In this document: positions 1 through 6,932 of the stretch, in pieces | Layout: each line of letters opens with the position of its first letter | How positions within the stretch are numbered: the first letter of the stretch is position 1 | Assembly (NCBI GenBank): GCA_002503885.1 | Contig: DASQ01000089.1 | Span: 1-22,020 of the forward strand | Direction of reading: 5' to 3' | Length of the DNA: 22,020 nt | Origin: Methanoculleus marisnigri | GTDB lineage: Archaea; Halobacteriota; Methanomicrobia; Methanomicrobiales; Methanoculleaceae | Translations under genes and position numbers: made by a program | The notes under the pieces: generated by a model | What the model was told of the DNA's origin: nothing | Database searches by the model: none | The model's input: only the letters and a program-made list of their open reading frames with translations

Positions 1-1
1 C

Positions 2-736
2 GTCCACGAGGTTCAGCCCGAGCAGAAGTACGTTGACAACGGCCTCTACCAGGCATGGGACCTCGGGGTCACGAAGCACGTTGCGGTCAACACCGCGGGC
101 AAGTTCCTTGACGTCACCAATGCTCGACCAGACAGGTATTGGAACCCGAAGATCGATGCCGTGCAGTCTCGGCGGGACCACTGCAAAAAGAAGAGCCTGA
201 AGTGGAAGAACCTCAATCACATCAAGCGGAAGATGGAACGGAAGCGGGGCAACCAGCTCAAAGACTTCCAGCACAAGGCGAGCAAGAACCTCGTTGAGAA
301 CACCCGGGCCACCACGATCCTGGTGGGGGACCTCTCCGTCAAGCAGATGCCGAAGTCAAAGCGGGCTACGCCCGGGCTCAACCGCTCCACCCAGAACGCA
401 GGACACCTCTCGCGGTTCACCGGATTTTTAACCTACAAGGCAGCCCTTGCAGGTAAGAGAGTAATAACGATCGATGAACAGAACACGACGAAGACGTGCT
501 GTGTATGCGGAGCGGTTCACGATATGCCGCTCTGGAAACGAGTTATGAACTGTGAATGCGGGAACTGCATCGATCGAGACCAAAATAGTGCGGTCAATAT
601 CATGGTGCGGTTCCTATCACAAAATGCCCGGTGGACGGGCTACCGGCAGTTCGCCAGCAATCTGCGACAAACAGGTCTGAGGCTCCCCGAGAGCCCCGGA
701 CACTCGCAGGAAGCCCCCTGCGCAAGCGGGGGGTAG
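2..736 (+). CDS. tnpB: TnpB (IS200/IS605-family RNA-guided endonuclease), 5' end outside window
   Basis: The reading frame is open from the first bases, so the N-terminal part lies outside the window. Visible are a RuvC-I segment (WDLGVTKHVAV, with its Asp), the region of RuvC-II (TILVGDLSVKQM), a zinc ribbon with two CxxC/CxC-type cysteine pairs (TCCVCG and NCECG), and RuvC-III (DRDQNSAVNIM, with its Asp). This order is diagnostic of TnpB. TnpB proteins of this family cut DNA using a guide RNA made from the right end of their own element. The RuvC-II glutamate normally found in an 'EDL'-type motif is Gly here (GDL); an acidic residue sits instead in IDEQNTTKTC before the zinc ribbon. The frame is intact to a TAG stop that lies in the terminal hairpin of the element. 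No tnpA is visible. Family is certain; activity is not known. Confidence 0.9.
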   Translation, partial: VHEVQPEQKYVDNGLYQAWDLGVTKHVAVNTAGKFLDVTNARPDRYWNPKIDAVQSRRDHCKKKSLKWKNLNHIKRKMERKRGNQLKDFQHKASKNLVENTRATTILVGDLSVKQMPKSKRATPGLNRSTQNAGHLSRFTGFLTYKAALAGKRVITIDEQNTTKTCCVCGAVHDMPLWKRVMNCECGNCIDRDQNSAVNIMVRFLSQNARWTGYRQFASNLRQTGLRLPESPGHSQEAPCASGG

Positions 737-741
737 TTCAC
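600..741 (+). ncRNA. Putative guide RNA (omegaRNA/reRNA) and right end of the IS200/IS605 element
   Basis: The last part of tnpB ends in a strong hairpin: CCCCCTGC (714-721), loop GCAA (722-725, a GNRA tetraloop) and GCGGGGGG (726-733, one G-U pair), directly followed by TAGTTCAC. In IS200/IS605 elements the guide-RNA scaffold overlaps the 3' end of tnpB and ends at the right end of the element, with the guide taken from flanking DNA. By that logic the guide would start near 742. The 5' limit given is approximate. Structure is seen; function is inferred from the family. Confidence 0.5.
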
Positions 742-841
742 GAGTCAAGAGAGCAAAAAAGGAAGTGGCGGTGCTGTTTCGGCAGCGCCTGTTGCTGTTG
801 TTGTTCTGCTTTTTTGAACCAGACGTGGGTGCGGGTCCCCC
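737..841. terminator. Convergent intergenic gap with T-tracts on both strands
   Basis: Between the tnpB stop and the stop of the minus-strand NTPase gene there is a T6 run on the plus strand (810-815) and an A6 run (755-760) that reads as T6 on the minus strand. Archaeal transcription often ends at such T-tracts, so each could terminate the gene pointing toward it. A short CTG/TTG-rich stretch (788-808) precedes the plus-strand T-tract. No gene is seen here. Confidence 0.35.
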
Positions 842-1534
842 TCACTCCTCCGGGCCGTAGCGCCGCCGAAGGATCGCCGGAGCGTTTGGCGTTCCTCCGG
901 CGGCTGCATCCGCAAGCAGCGGGGGATCGCCGGCGGTACAGCCCCGGGGGAGCGGGAAAGCCGGAGTCCCGGAGGCCGTCTGCGCCTCCCGCCACTCCCA
1001 GACGGCCTCCATCACGTCTCCTGCCGTCGCCATCACGCTCGCCGTCCCGACGTCCACCACGACGGGATTTGTAATGTTCCAGCGTCCGATGACCGTATCG
1101 AGGAGCCGGCGCCGGACCGTCCAGACCATGGGGGGGTGCGGGTGCGCGAGCAGTTGATCCAGCTGCTCCGCCCAGACCGCACCCTGGAGCTCGAACCTCC
1201 CCACCTCGTCGATGACCACCAGGTCGGTCTCCCGGGGGTCCGGCGGTGCGAGCGCCCGGCGGCCGAACGCAAGCCCTTCGGGCCGGAAGTAGAATCGGCC
1301 GTGGACCTCGCACCGGGGGTCGGGGTCGATCGAACAGAGCTCCTCGTGCCTGCCGGTGGCGAGGTCGACGAGGGTGAACCCGGACCTCCGCCCGTCCCGC
1401 ATATGACCGGGAGCGATCACGCCCCGGGCCCGTACGTTCAGCCCGACGGTGAACCCGAGAACCAGGTGCAGGAACGTCGTCTTGCACTGGCCCTGCCCGC
1501 CGGTGATGATGAAGACCGGCGTCCGGTCGCTCAT
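842..1534 (-). CDS. THEP1-like nucleoside-triphosphatase (P-loop NTPase)
   Basis: A 230-residue protein. FIITGGQGQCKTT (8-20) is a Walker A loop and LVVIDEVGRFEL (105-116) matches the Walker B region of the THEP1/DUF265 NTPases, which hydrolyse NTPs and whose cellular role is unsettled. The start chosen is the ATG at 1534 because GGAGGT lies about 8 nt upstream and the first strand of the P-loop fold begins right after it; the frame stays open to 1633 but that extension is Arg/Pro-rich and lacks a ribosome site. The residue before the catalytic Lys is Cys17, not Gly, from a TGC codon. The C-terminal 40 residues are low-complexity and match nothing I know. It is divergent from the DUF5714-type gene. 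Family assignment is good; enzyme activity is uncertain because of Cys17. Confidence 0.75.
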   Translation of the reverse strand: MSDRTPVFIITGGQGQCKTTFLHLVLGFTVGLNVRARGVIAPGHMRDGRRSGFTLVDLATGRHEELCSIDPDPRCEVHGRFYFRPEGLAFGRRALAPPDPRETDLVVIDEVGRFELQGAVWAEQLDQLLAHPHPPMVWTVRRRLLDTVIGRWNITNPVVVDVGTASVMATAGDVMEAVWEWREAQTASGTPAFPLPRGCTAGDPPLLADAAAGGTPNAPAILRRRYGPEE

Positions 1535-1642
1535 CCGGGGAGACCTCCGGTTATGAGGGCTGAATTGGGGGACCCGAGTAAATCCCGGCCGGGGTCCGGG
1601 TTGACGTTCGCTCCGGAGTACATGGGTATACATTGCGGCTTT

Positions 1643-1658
1643 CGGTATAAAACACTTT
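1643..1658 (-). promoter_or_regulatory. TATA-box region for the THEP1-like gene
   Basis: Read on the minus strand this stretch gives AGTGTTTTATACCG, a TATA-like box in an otherwise GC-rich region, about 110 nt before the ATG at 1534. It would give a leader of roughly 90 nt. The surrounding 1535-1749 gap is shared with the divergent gene and holds no further gene. Confidence 0.35.
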
Positions 1659-1749
1659 TACTTATTGTTATTGTTAAATCCGTGTGGTTTACTTGCGGGT
1701 GGGAGCAGGGCCCGTAACCCTTATGCGAGGCCCGGCGCCAGGAGTGCCC

Positions 1750-2460
1750 ATGGACCAGGAGAAGGCCTGCACGGCCTGCAGAAAGAACCTCGTCCCGCGC
1801 GAAAAAGGACCGGAGACGGCACCGCCGGGGGAGGACGCCCTCTCCGGGGCCGACCGCGAGCTCTCGAACCTCGACCTGATCGAGCAGGTCTGCAGGACGA
1901 CGACGCTCGAGGACCCGCTCGCAATCGCCTGCAGGATCATGCAGCGGCCCCAGATCAGCCTCCACGGCCCGGAACACCACTTCCTGGTGCCGGCCGTCCT
2001 GATCGCGGCCTACTACAACCACCGGGGGAGCCCGGAGAAGAAGGATTCGGCGCTCCGGCAGGCGAGGAAGCGGGCAGAGGCCGTCCAGCCGGCCTTCTGC
2101 GGCACCCACGGGGCCTGCGGCGCGGCAATCGGCACCGGGATCTTCATGAGCCTGATCACGCACTCCGGCCCGCTGAAGAAGGAGGAGTGGTCGCTCTCGA
2201 ACCAGATGACGGCGCGGAGTCTTGCGGTGATCGCCGTGAGCGGCGGGCCGCGCTGCTGCAAGCGGGACTCGTGGCTCGCGATTGGCGAGGCGGTGAAGTT
2301 CCTCGCCGAGAAGTGCGGCATCAGCCTGCCGGTGACGGAGCATATCGCGTGCGAGTACGCCACCATAAACCGCGACTGCACGGGGTTGATGAATGCCCGT
2401 TCTACCCCGGCGAGGAGACCGGCGCGTGAGGGGACGTACCCCCGCATATCATATAAGTAG
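1750..2460 (+). CDS. Cysteine-rich DUF5714-type protein
   Basis: A 236-residue soluble protein of unknown function. It has a CxxC at the N-terminus (Cys7, Cys10), Cys61, then CGTHGACGAAIGTGIF (117-132), SNQMTA (150-155) and GGPRCCKRDSW (165-175), followed by Cys189, Cys201 and Cys210. I recognise the HGACGAA...GGPRCCKRDS signature from a methanogen family labelled DUF5714, often near redox or radical-SAM proteins. The many conserved Cys and single His suggest metal or iron-sulfur binding; that is inference. The ATG at 1750 has GGAG 5-9 nt upstream and begins the conserved part; an upstream GTG at 1684 is less likely. The last ~20 codons overlap the promoter of the next gene. Confidence 0.65.
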   Translation: MDQEKACTACRKNLVPREKGPETAPPGEDALSGADRELSNLDLIEQVCRTTTLEDPLAIACRIMQRPQISLHGPEHHFLVPAVLIAAYYNHRGSPEKKDSALRQARKRAEAVQPAFCGTHGACGAAIGTGIFMSLITHSGPLKKEEWSLSNQMTARSLAVIAVSGGPRCCKRDSWLAIGEAVKFLAEKCGISLPVTEHIACEYATINRDCTGLMNARSTPARRPAREGTYPRISYK

Positions 2461-2488
2461 CAACGGCGGACAATACCTTACGGAGATT
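2448..2488 (+). promoter_or_regulatory. Promoter and ribosome site of the cyclophilin gene
   Basis: The box CATATAAG (2450-2457) overlaps the stop codon of the preceding gene. A start site about 25 nt downstream (near 2479) would give a leader of about 15 nt containing GGAG at 2482-2485, 8 nt before the ATG at 2494. Confidence 0.5.
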
Positions 2489-2493
2489 TTCTT

Positions 2494-2991
2494 ATGACTG
2501 ACCAGAAGAATGGAACGCAGGTCGTGCTCCACACGACCATGGGAGATATTACGATTCGCCTTTACGACGACATGCCCGTGACTGCGGGGAACTTTGCAAA
2601 ACTGGCGAGATCCGGGTTCTATGACGGCACGATCTTCCACCGGGTGATCGCCGGGTTCATGATCCAGGGCGGCGACCCGACCGGCACCGGGACGGGCGGC
2701 CCGGGCTACACCATCACCGACGAGTTCGTGAAGGGCCATTCGAACGCCCGCGGCACGATCGCCATGGCGAACACCGGCCGCCCGAACAGCGGCGGCAGCC
2801 AGTTCTTCATCAATCTGGTGAACAACGACTTCCTCGACTGGGACAACCCCAGGACGCCGAGCGCCCACCCGGTCTTTGGAGAGGTGGTTGAGGGGATGGA
2901 CGTCATCGACAAGATCGCGAAGGTGAAGACGAGCTCTTCCGATAAGCCGAAGATCCCCGTCCGGATCGAGAAGGCCGAAGTCGTGGAGTAA
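2494..2991 (+). CDS. Cyclophilin-type peptidyl-prolyl cis-trans isomerase
   Basis: A 165-residue cytoplasmic cyclophilin that catalyses cis-trans isomerisation of Xaa-Pro bonds in protein folding. The signature blocks are present in order: GDITIRLY (17-24), FHRVIAGFMIQGGD (48-61, including the catalytic Arg50 and Gln58), and NSGGSQFFINL (98-108). There is no signal peptide or membrane segment. The length is that of a single-domain enzyme. The start is set by GGAG 8 nt upstream. The RNase III-like gene begins 13 nt after the stop and is probably co-transcribed. Confidence 0.93.
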   Translation: MTDQKNGTQVVLHTTMGDITIRLYDDMPVTAGNFAKLARSGFYDGTIFHRVIAGFMIQGGDPTGTGTGGPGYTITDEFVKGHSNARGTIAMANTGRPNSGGSQFFINLVNNDFLDWDNPRTPSAHPVFGEVVEGMDVIDKIAKVKTSSSDKPKIPVRIEKAEVVE

Positions 2992-3004
2992 CGCCCCTCC
3001 ACCT

Positions 3005-3481
3005 ATGAGCCGCAGCGACGCCGGCGCCGGCCGCCGGAACCCGGGCGTGATCGAGGAGCGGATCGGCTACACCTTCAATGACCGCGCACTCCTCGAGCGG
3101 GCCCTCACCCGCCTCGCGTACACCCTGGAGGCGGGTCTCCCCCCCGAGACCCACATGGACGCTCTTGCCACCCTCGGCGATGCGGTCATCAACGTGATCG
3201 TCGTGGAGGCGGTGGTCGCGGGCGGGGCGCACGACAAGGGCGCGATCACCAACAGAAAAATGAACCTGGTGAACATGACCCGGCTCAGGGGGCTCGCGGA
3301 AGACCTCGACCTCGCCGACTACGTCCGCTGGGGAAAAGGGGAGGCCGCCCAGGCGGTCTGGACCTCCGGCCGGGTCCTCGCCGAGTGCCTGGAGGCGCTC
3401 GCCGGCGCCGTCTACCTGGACGGCGGAATGAACGCAGCCGCCGGGATGCTCCGGCGGCTCGGGCTCACCGGGAAAGTGTAA
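3005..3481 (+). CDS. Stand-alone RNase III-domain protein
   Basis: A 158-residue protein. IGYTFNDRALLERALT (20-35) is the typical opening of an RNase III domain; LATLGDAVI (54-62) corresponds to the LEFLGDS signature, and ECLEALAGAVYLDGG (127-141) to the DxxEAL-GA helix. RNase III cleaves double-stranded RNA using four acidic residues. Here Asp59 and Glu130 are kept, the Glu of LEF is Ala55, and the usual Asp of DxxEA is Glu127. There is no double-stranded RNA-binding domain. It may be a weak or altered nuclease, or a non-catalytic fold member. It starts 13 nt after the cyclophilin and ends 10 nt before a convergent gene. Confidence 0.72.
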   Translation: MSRSDAGAGRRNPGVIEERIGYTFNDRALLERALTRLAYTLEAGLPPETHMDALATLGDAVINVIVVEAVVAGGAHDKGAITNRKMNLVNMTRLRGLAEDLDLADYVRWGKGEAAQAVWTSGRVLAECLEALAGAVYLDGGMNAAAGMLRRLGLTGKV

Positions 3482-3491
3482 CCTTTTCTCC

Positions 3492-4781
3492 TCACTCTTC
3501 CACCGCCGCCGGCAGGGGCGCACTCGCCGGGGCGCCGGCCGGCGGCCGCATCAGGAGCCAGGCGATGACGAACCCCACGGCGGCGAGGGCCGCGACCAGC
3601 GGAAAGACGCCGAGGTAGGTCCCGGTCGCCGTCCGGACGAATCCCGCAAGCTGCGGCCCGGCGATGGCGCCTGCGCCGTAGGCGAGGAAGACGACCCCGT
3701 AGCACCGCGGGTAGTCGCACGTCCCGAAGTAGGACGCCGTCGCCGTCGGCGCGATGGCGAGCCAGCCCCCGAGGGATCCCCAGAGGACGGCGAACGCGAC
3801 GATGTAGGCCGGCACCCCCGGCACGAGCCACATCAGCAGCGATGCCGCCGCGATGAGACCGAAGGTCAGCATCGCCGTGGTGCGGGGGGATATCCGGTCG
3901 GCGAGACCGCCGAACACCGGCCTCCCCAGCCCGTTGAAGACGGCGAAGAACCCGACGAGGACCGTCGCGAGCCCCGCATCGACCCCCGCCACCTCGGTCC
4001 CGACCGGTTTTGCGATCGAGATCGCGGCAAGCCCCGCGAGGCACCCGACGAAGTAGCAGGCGAAGAGCCCGTAGAATGTCCCGGTCCGGAGCATCGCGCT
4101 GCGGTCGCACTCGCAGACCGGCGCCGTGCCGACCCCCGGTGCGGGAGGCGTCCACCCTGCCGGCTGCCATCCTGCCGGCGGGAACCGGAGCGGCAGGGCT
4201 GAGAGGACCAGCACGGCGATGAGCGCAGCCCCGAAGATCCGGAACGTCGCCATCACCCCGTACGTGGCGATCAGGGCTCCCGCAGCGTTTGCGGTGATGA
4301 ATGCCGAGAACCCGAACCCGAGCAGGGCAAGCCCCACGGCGAGCCCTCGCCGGTCCGGGAACCACCGGGTCGCGACAGCGACCGGCGCCCCGTAGGCGAT
4401 CCCGACCCCGAGCCCCCCGATAACCCCGTAGACAACGTAGAGCGCCTCGACCGACGTCGCCGTCGAGGCGAGGAGCCACCCGAGGCCGGTGAGAAGCCCG
4501 CCGACGATCGTCACCTTTCGCGGGCCGTAGCGTTCGATATACTTCCCGGCGAGCGGCATCGCTATCGCGAAGAAGGCGAGGAAGACCGAGAACGGGAGGA
4601 GGACCTCCCCCGCCGTCACTTCCCGGCCGAGCGTCGCGGTGAAGTGCGCGGCAAGCGGCGCGACAAAGACACTCCAGGCGTAGATGCTCCCGAGGCAGAG
4701 GTTGATGACGAGACCGAGGGCCACGAGGCCCCACCGCCCCTTCTCTGCAGGCATGCCGAAGATCTTCGGGGTATCGGGCAT
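3492..4781 (-). CDS. OFA-type MFS transporter, probable monocarboxylate/acetate carrier
   Basis: A 429-residue, very hydrophobic protein with about 12 membrane segments. The loop 2-3 motif GKYIERYGPRKVTIVGG (79-95) and its repeat in the second half (GLADRISPRTT) are major facilitator motifs, and the N-terminal LGSIYAWSVFVAPL is typical of the oxalate/formate antiporter (OFA) family. The start follows the acs stop by 4 nt, and its GGAGG ribosome site lies within the last acs codons, so the two genes form an operon with coupled translation. That context makes acetate or a similar small acid the likely substrate; this is inference. OFA members also carry formate and oxalate, and formate is a methanogenesis substrate in this lineage, so formate is a possible alternative. 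Confidence 0.85.
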   Translation of the reverse strand: MPDTPKIFGMPAEKGRWGLVALGLVINLCLGSIYAWSVFVAPLAAHFTATLGREVTAGEVLLPFSVFLAFFAIAMPLAGKYIERYGPRKVTIVGGLLTGLGWLLASTATSVEALYVVYGVIGGLGVGIAYGAPVAVATRWFPDRRGLAVGLALLGFGFSAFITANAAGALIATYGVMATFRIFGAALIAVLVLSALPLRFPPAGWQPAGWTPPAPGVGTAPVCECDRSAMLRTGTFYGLFACYFVGCLAGLAAISIAKPVGTEVAGVDAGLATVLVGFFAVFNGLGRPVFGGLADRISPRTTAMLTFGLIAAASLLMWLVPGVPAYIVAFAVLWGSLGGWLAIAPTATASYFGTCDYPRCYGVVFLAYGAGAIAGPQLAGFVRTATGTYLGVFPLVAALAAVGFVIAWLLMRPPAGAPASAPLPAAVEE

Positions 4782-4785
4782 GGGG

Positions 4786-6675
4786 TTACTCCTCCAGGGT
4801 GGAGATGTCCCCCGGGTCCATGCCGAGCTCCCGGGCCTTTAAGACCCGGCGCATGATCTTGCCGCTCCGGGTCTTTGGAAGCCGGTCCATATACTCGATC
4901 TCGGCCGGCACCGCGATGGGCCCGAGGCTCTTTTTGACGTGGCGGGCGAGTTCGGCGGAGAGGCCGTCGCCGGAGCTCGCGCCCACGCGGAGGGTGACGA
5001 AGGCCTTGATGACGTTGCCCTTCAGCGGATCGGGCTTCCCGATGACGGCCGCCTCCGCCACTGCCTCGTGGGAGACGAGCGCGCTCTCGACCTCTGCGGT
5101 GCCGATGTTGTGCCCGGAGACGACGATCAGGTCGTCGGCCCGCCCGATGACCATGATGTAGCCGTCCTCGTCTTTCACCGCGAGATCGCCTGCTGTATAG
5201 CATCCCGGGATGGTGTTCCAGTAGGCGCGGTAGCGCTCGTCGTTGCCGTGGACCGTCCGGAGCATCGCGGGCCAGGGCTCCCTGATGACCAGGAACCCCC
5301 CGGTCCCCGGCGGGACCGCCTTGCCCGTCCTGTCGACGACGTCGACGACGGCCCCGGGGATGGGCTTTCCGGCAAACCCCGGCTTCATCGGCTCCCCGAC
5401 CATCGTGGTCAGCATCTGCATCCCGGTCTCGGTCTGCCACCAGGTGTCCACGATCGGGCACCGCCCGCCGCCGATGGTGTGGTAGTACCACTCGAACGCC
5501 TCGGGGTTGAGCGGCTCGCCGACCGAGCCGAGCACCCGCAGCGTTGAAAGGTCGTACTTTGCCGGCCACTCGTCCCCGTAGCGCATGAACATCCGGATGG
5601 CGGTCGGGGCGGTATAGAAGATCGTCACCCCGAGGTCCTGGACCAGCCGCCAATAGGCACCCGGGTCCGGGTAGTCGGGCGTCCCTTCGGCGATGACGAC
5701 GGTCGTGCCGACGGCGAGCGGGCCGTAGACGATGTAGCTGTGGCCCGTGATCCAGCCAGGATCGGCGGTGCACCAGTAGACATCGTTCTCCTTGATGTCG
5801 AAGACGTGGCGGGTGGTGTAGTAGGTCCCGACCATGTAGCCGCCGCAGGTATGCACGATGCCCTTCGGCGCGCCGGTCGAGCCGCTCGTGTAGAGGATGA
5901 AGAGCGGGTCCTCCGAGTCCATCACCTCTGCCGGGCAGTCCGGCGCGGCGTGGGCCATGAGGTCGGCGTAGTCGACCTCCCGGGCGGGGTCGAGGTCGAC
6001 GGCCGGGGTTTCGCGCCGGAGGACGACGACCCGCTCGACGCACGGCGTCCGGGTGAGCGCCTGGCCGGCGATCTCCCGGAGCGGGACGGTCTTTCCCCGC
6101 CGGTAGGCAACGTCTGCGGTGATGAGGACCTTTGCCTCCGCGTCGTTGATCCGCATCGCAAGCGCATCAGGCCCGAACCCCCCGAAGACGACCGAGTGGA
6201 CGGCCCCGATACGGGCGCAGGCGAGCATCGCGACGACCTGCTCGGGGACGAGCGGCATGTAGATGCAGACCCGGTCGCCCTTCCCGACGCCGAGGTCCGC
6301 GAGGCCGTTTGCAAACCGCATCACCTCACGGTAGAGGCCGTCATAGGTGAATCTCCGCTCCTCTCCCCCTTCGCCGCGCCAGACGATCGCCGGCTTATCC
6401 TTCCGGTCGCCGGTGACATGGCGGTCCAGGCAGTTGCAGGTGATGTTCAATTTCGCGTTGACAAACCACTTTGCGTAGGGGTAGTTCCATTCCCTGACCC
6501 TGTCCCAGGGCTTGAACCAGACCAGTTCACGGGCGATCCGGTCCCAGAAGGCCTCCGGATCGCGCGCGAAGTCCTGGTACGCCCGGGTGTAATCCGGCGT
6601 CCAGGCTGCCGCCTTGCACCGGGGGTCAGGGAGGTAGCGTTTCTCTTCCAGTTTCACGTCGAACGTCTCTGTCAT
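4786..6675 (-). CDS. acs: Acetyl-CoA synthetase (AMP-forming)
   Basis: A 629-residue cytoplasmic enzyme converting acetate, ATP and CoA to acetyl-CoA, AMP and PPi. Adenylate-forming motifs are in place: YTSGSTGAPKG (262-272), DTWWQTETG (410-418), YTAGDLAVKDEDGY (493-506), GRADDLIVVSGHNIGTAEVE (511-530), and the C-terminal KTRSGKIMRR (601-610) with catalytic Lys606, the residue reversibly acetylated in many homologues. The tryptophan pair 412-413 is the acetate-restricting form. Full length for the family. The ATG at 6675 is preceded by only a weak GTGGGAAG ribosome site and, 15 nt away, a palindrome. Hydrogenotrophic methanogens of this group commonly need acetate as a carbon source, which this enzyme would activate. 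Operon with the MFS transporter downstream. Confidence 0.95.
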   Translation of the reverse strand: MTETFDVKLEEKRYLPDPRCKAAAWTPDYTRAYQDFARDPEAFWDRIARELVWFKPWDRVREWNYPYAKWFVNAKLNITCNCLDRHVTGDRKDKPAIVWRGEGGEERRFTYDGLYREVMRFANGLADLGVGKGDRVCIYMPLVPEQVVAMLACARIGAVHSVVFGGFGPDALAMRINDAEAKVLITADVAYRRGKTVPLREIAGQALTRTPCVERVVVLRRETPAVDLDPAREVDYADLMAHAAPDCPAEVMDSEDPLFILYTSGSTGAPKGIVHTCGGYMVGTYYTTRHVFDIKENDVYWCTADPGWITGHSYIVYGPLAVGTTVVIAEGTPDYPDPGAYWRLVQDLGVTIFYTAPTAIRMFMRYGDEWPAKYDLSTLRVLGSVGEPLNPEAFEWYYHTIGGGRCPIVDTWWQTETGMQMLTTMVGEPMKPGFAGKPIPGAVVDVVDRTGKAVPPGTGGFLVIREPWPAMLRTVHGNDERYRAYWNTIPGCYTAGDLAVKDEDGYIMVIGRADDLIVVSGHNIGTAEVESALVSHEAVAEAAVIGKPDPLKGNVIKAFVTLRVGASSGDGLSAELARHVKKSLGPIAVPAEIEYMDRLPKTRSGKIMRRVLKARELGMDPGDISTLEE

Positions 6676-6688
6676 CTTCCCACACTCT

Positions 6689-6706
6689 TACATGATTAAT
6701 CATGCC
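6689..6706. promoter_or_regulatory. Operator-like palindrome, copy 1 (next to the acs start)
   Basis: TACATGATTAATCATGCC: the core CATGATTAATCATG (6691-6704) is a perfect 14-bp palindrome. Its edge lies about 15 nt upstream of the acs ATG, beside the ribosome site. It shares the arms CATGAT/ATCATG and the 2-nt spacer with copy 2. Two matching sites around one transcription unit are typical of a helix-turn-helix dimer's operators; the regulator is not known. Confidence 0.5.
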
Positions 6707-6898
6707 GGATTGCTCCGGCCGTTACCCGTCCGGGTTCCGACACCGTGCAAAAGCGGCTGATCTCCGGGTCCGTCGTCTTTCCGACCGGTCGGCCCGTGGT
6801 CGCGCTGCCGTACATGCGGTCGCCGGCAGCCGGTGCCGGTCCCCGCCGGGAGCGTAATTTCTCCGGGCGCCTCCTCCCGTGCGGTCGCCCCCAGATTA

Positions 6899-6916
6899 TA
6901 CATGATCTATCATGTA
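6899..6916. promoter_or_regulatory. Operator-like palindrome, copy 2 (over the predicted acs promoter)
   Basis: TACATGATCTATCATGTA has 8-bp perfect arms around a 2-nt centre. It lies about 10-25 bp downstream (in the acs direction) of the TATA-like box at 6923-6932, so it would cover the expected transcription start. That position suits a repressor, but is inferred from a predicted promoter. Confidence 0.55.
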
Positions 6917-6922
6917 GGATCG

Positions 6923-6932
6923 GTGATATACC
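6923..6932 (-). promoter_or_regulatory. Candidate TATA box of the acs operon
   Basis: Read on the minus strand the sequence is GGTATATCACC-like, the best TATA box upstream of acs. A start about 25 nt downstream falls near 6902, giving an unusually long leader of about 225 nt. A second weaker candidate (TGTATAATC on the minus strand, near 6893-6901) overlaps the palindrome edge. Confidence 0.4.

Noticed and set aside
788..808. CTGTTG-type microsatellite or direct repeat array
   Set aside because: Too short and irregular to be an array; no CRISPR-like repeat-spacer structure occurs anywhere in the window.
1535..1633. N-terminal extension of the THEP1-like protein
   Set aside because: Arg/Pro-rich, no ribosome site, whereas the ATG at 1534 has GGAGGT at good spacing.
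4616..6043. A 475-codon open frame on the minus strand within acs and the transporter
   Set aside because: It is another frame of the same strand running across two well-supported genes and has the Arg/Gly/Pro composition of a frame shadow.
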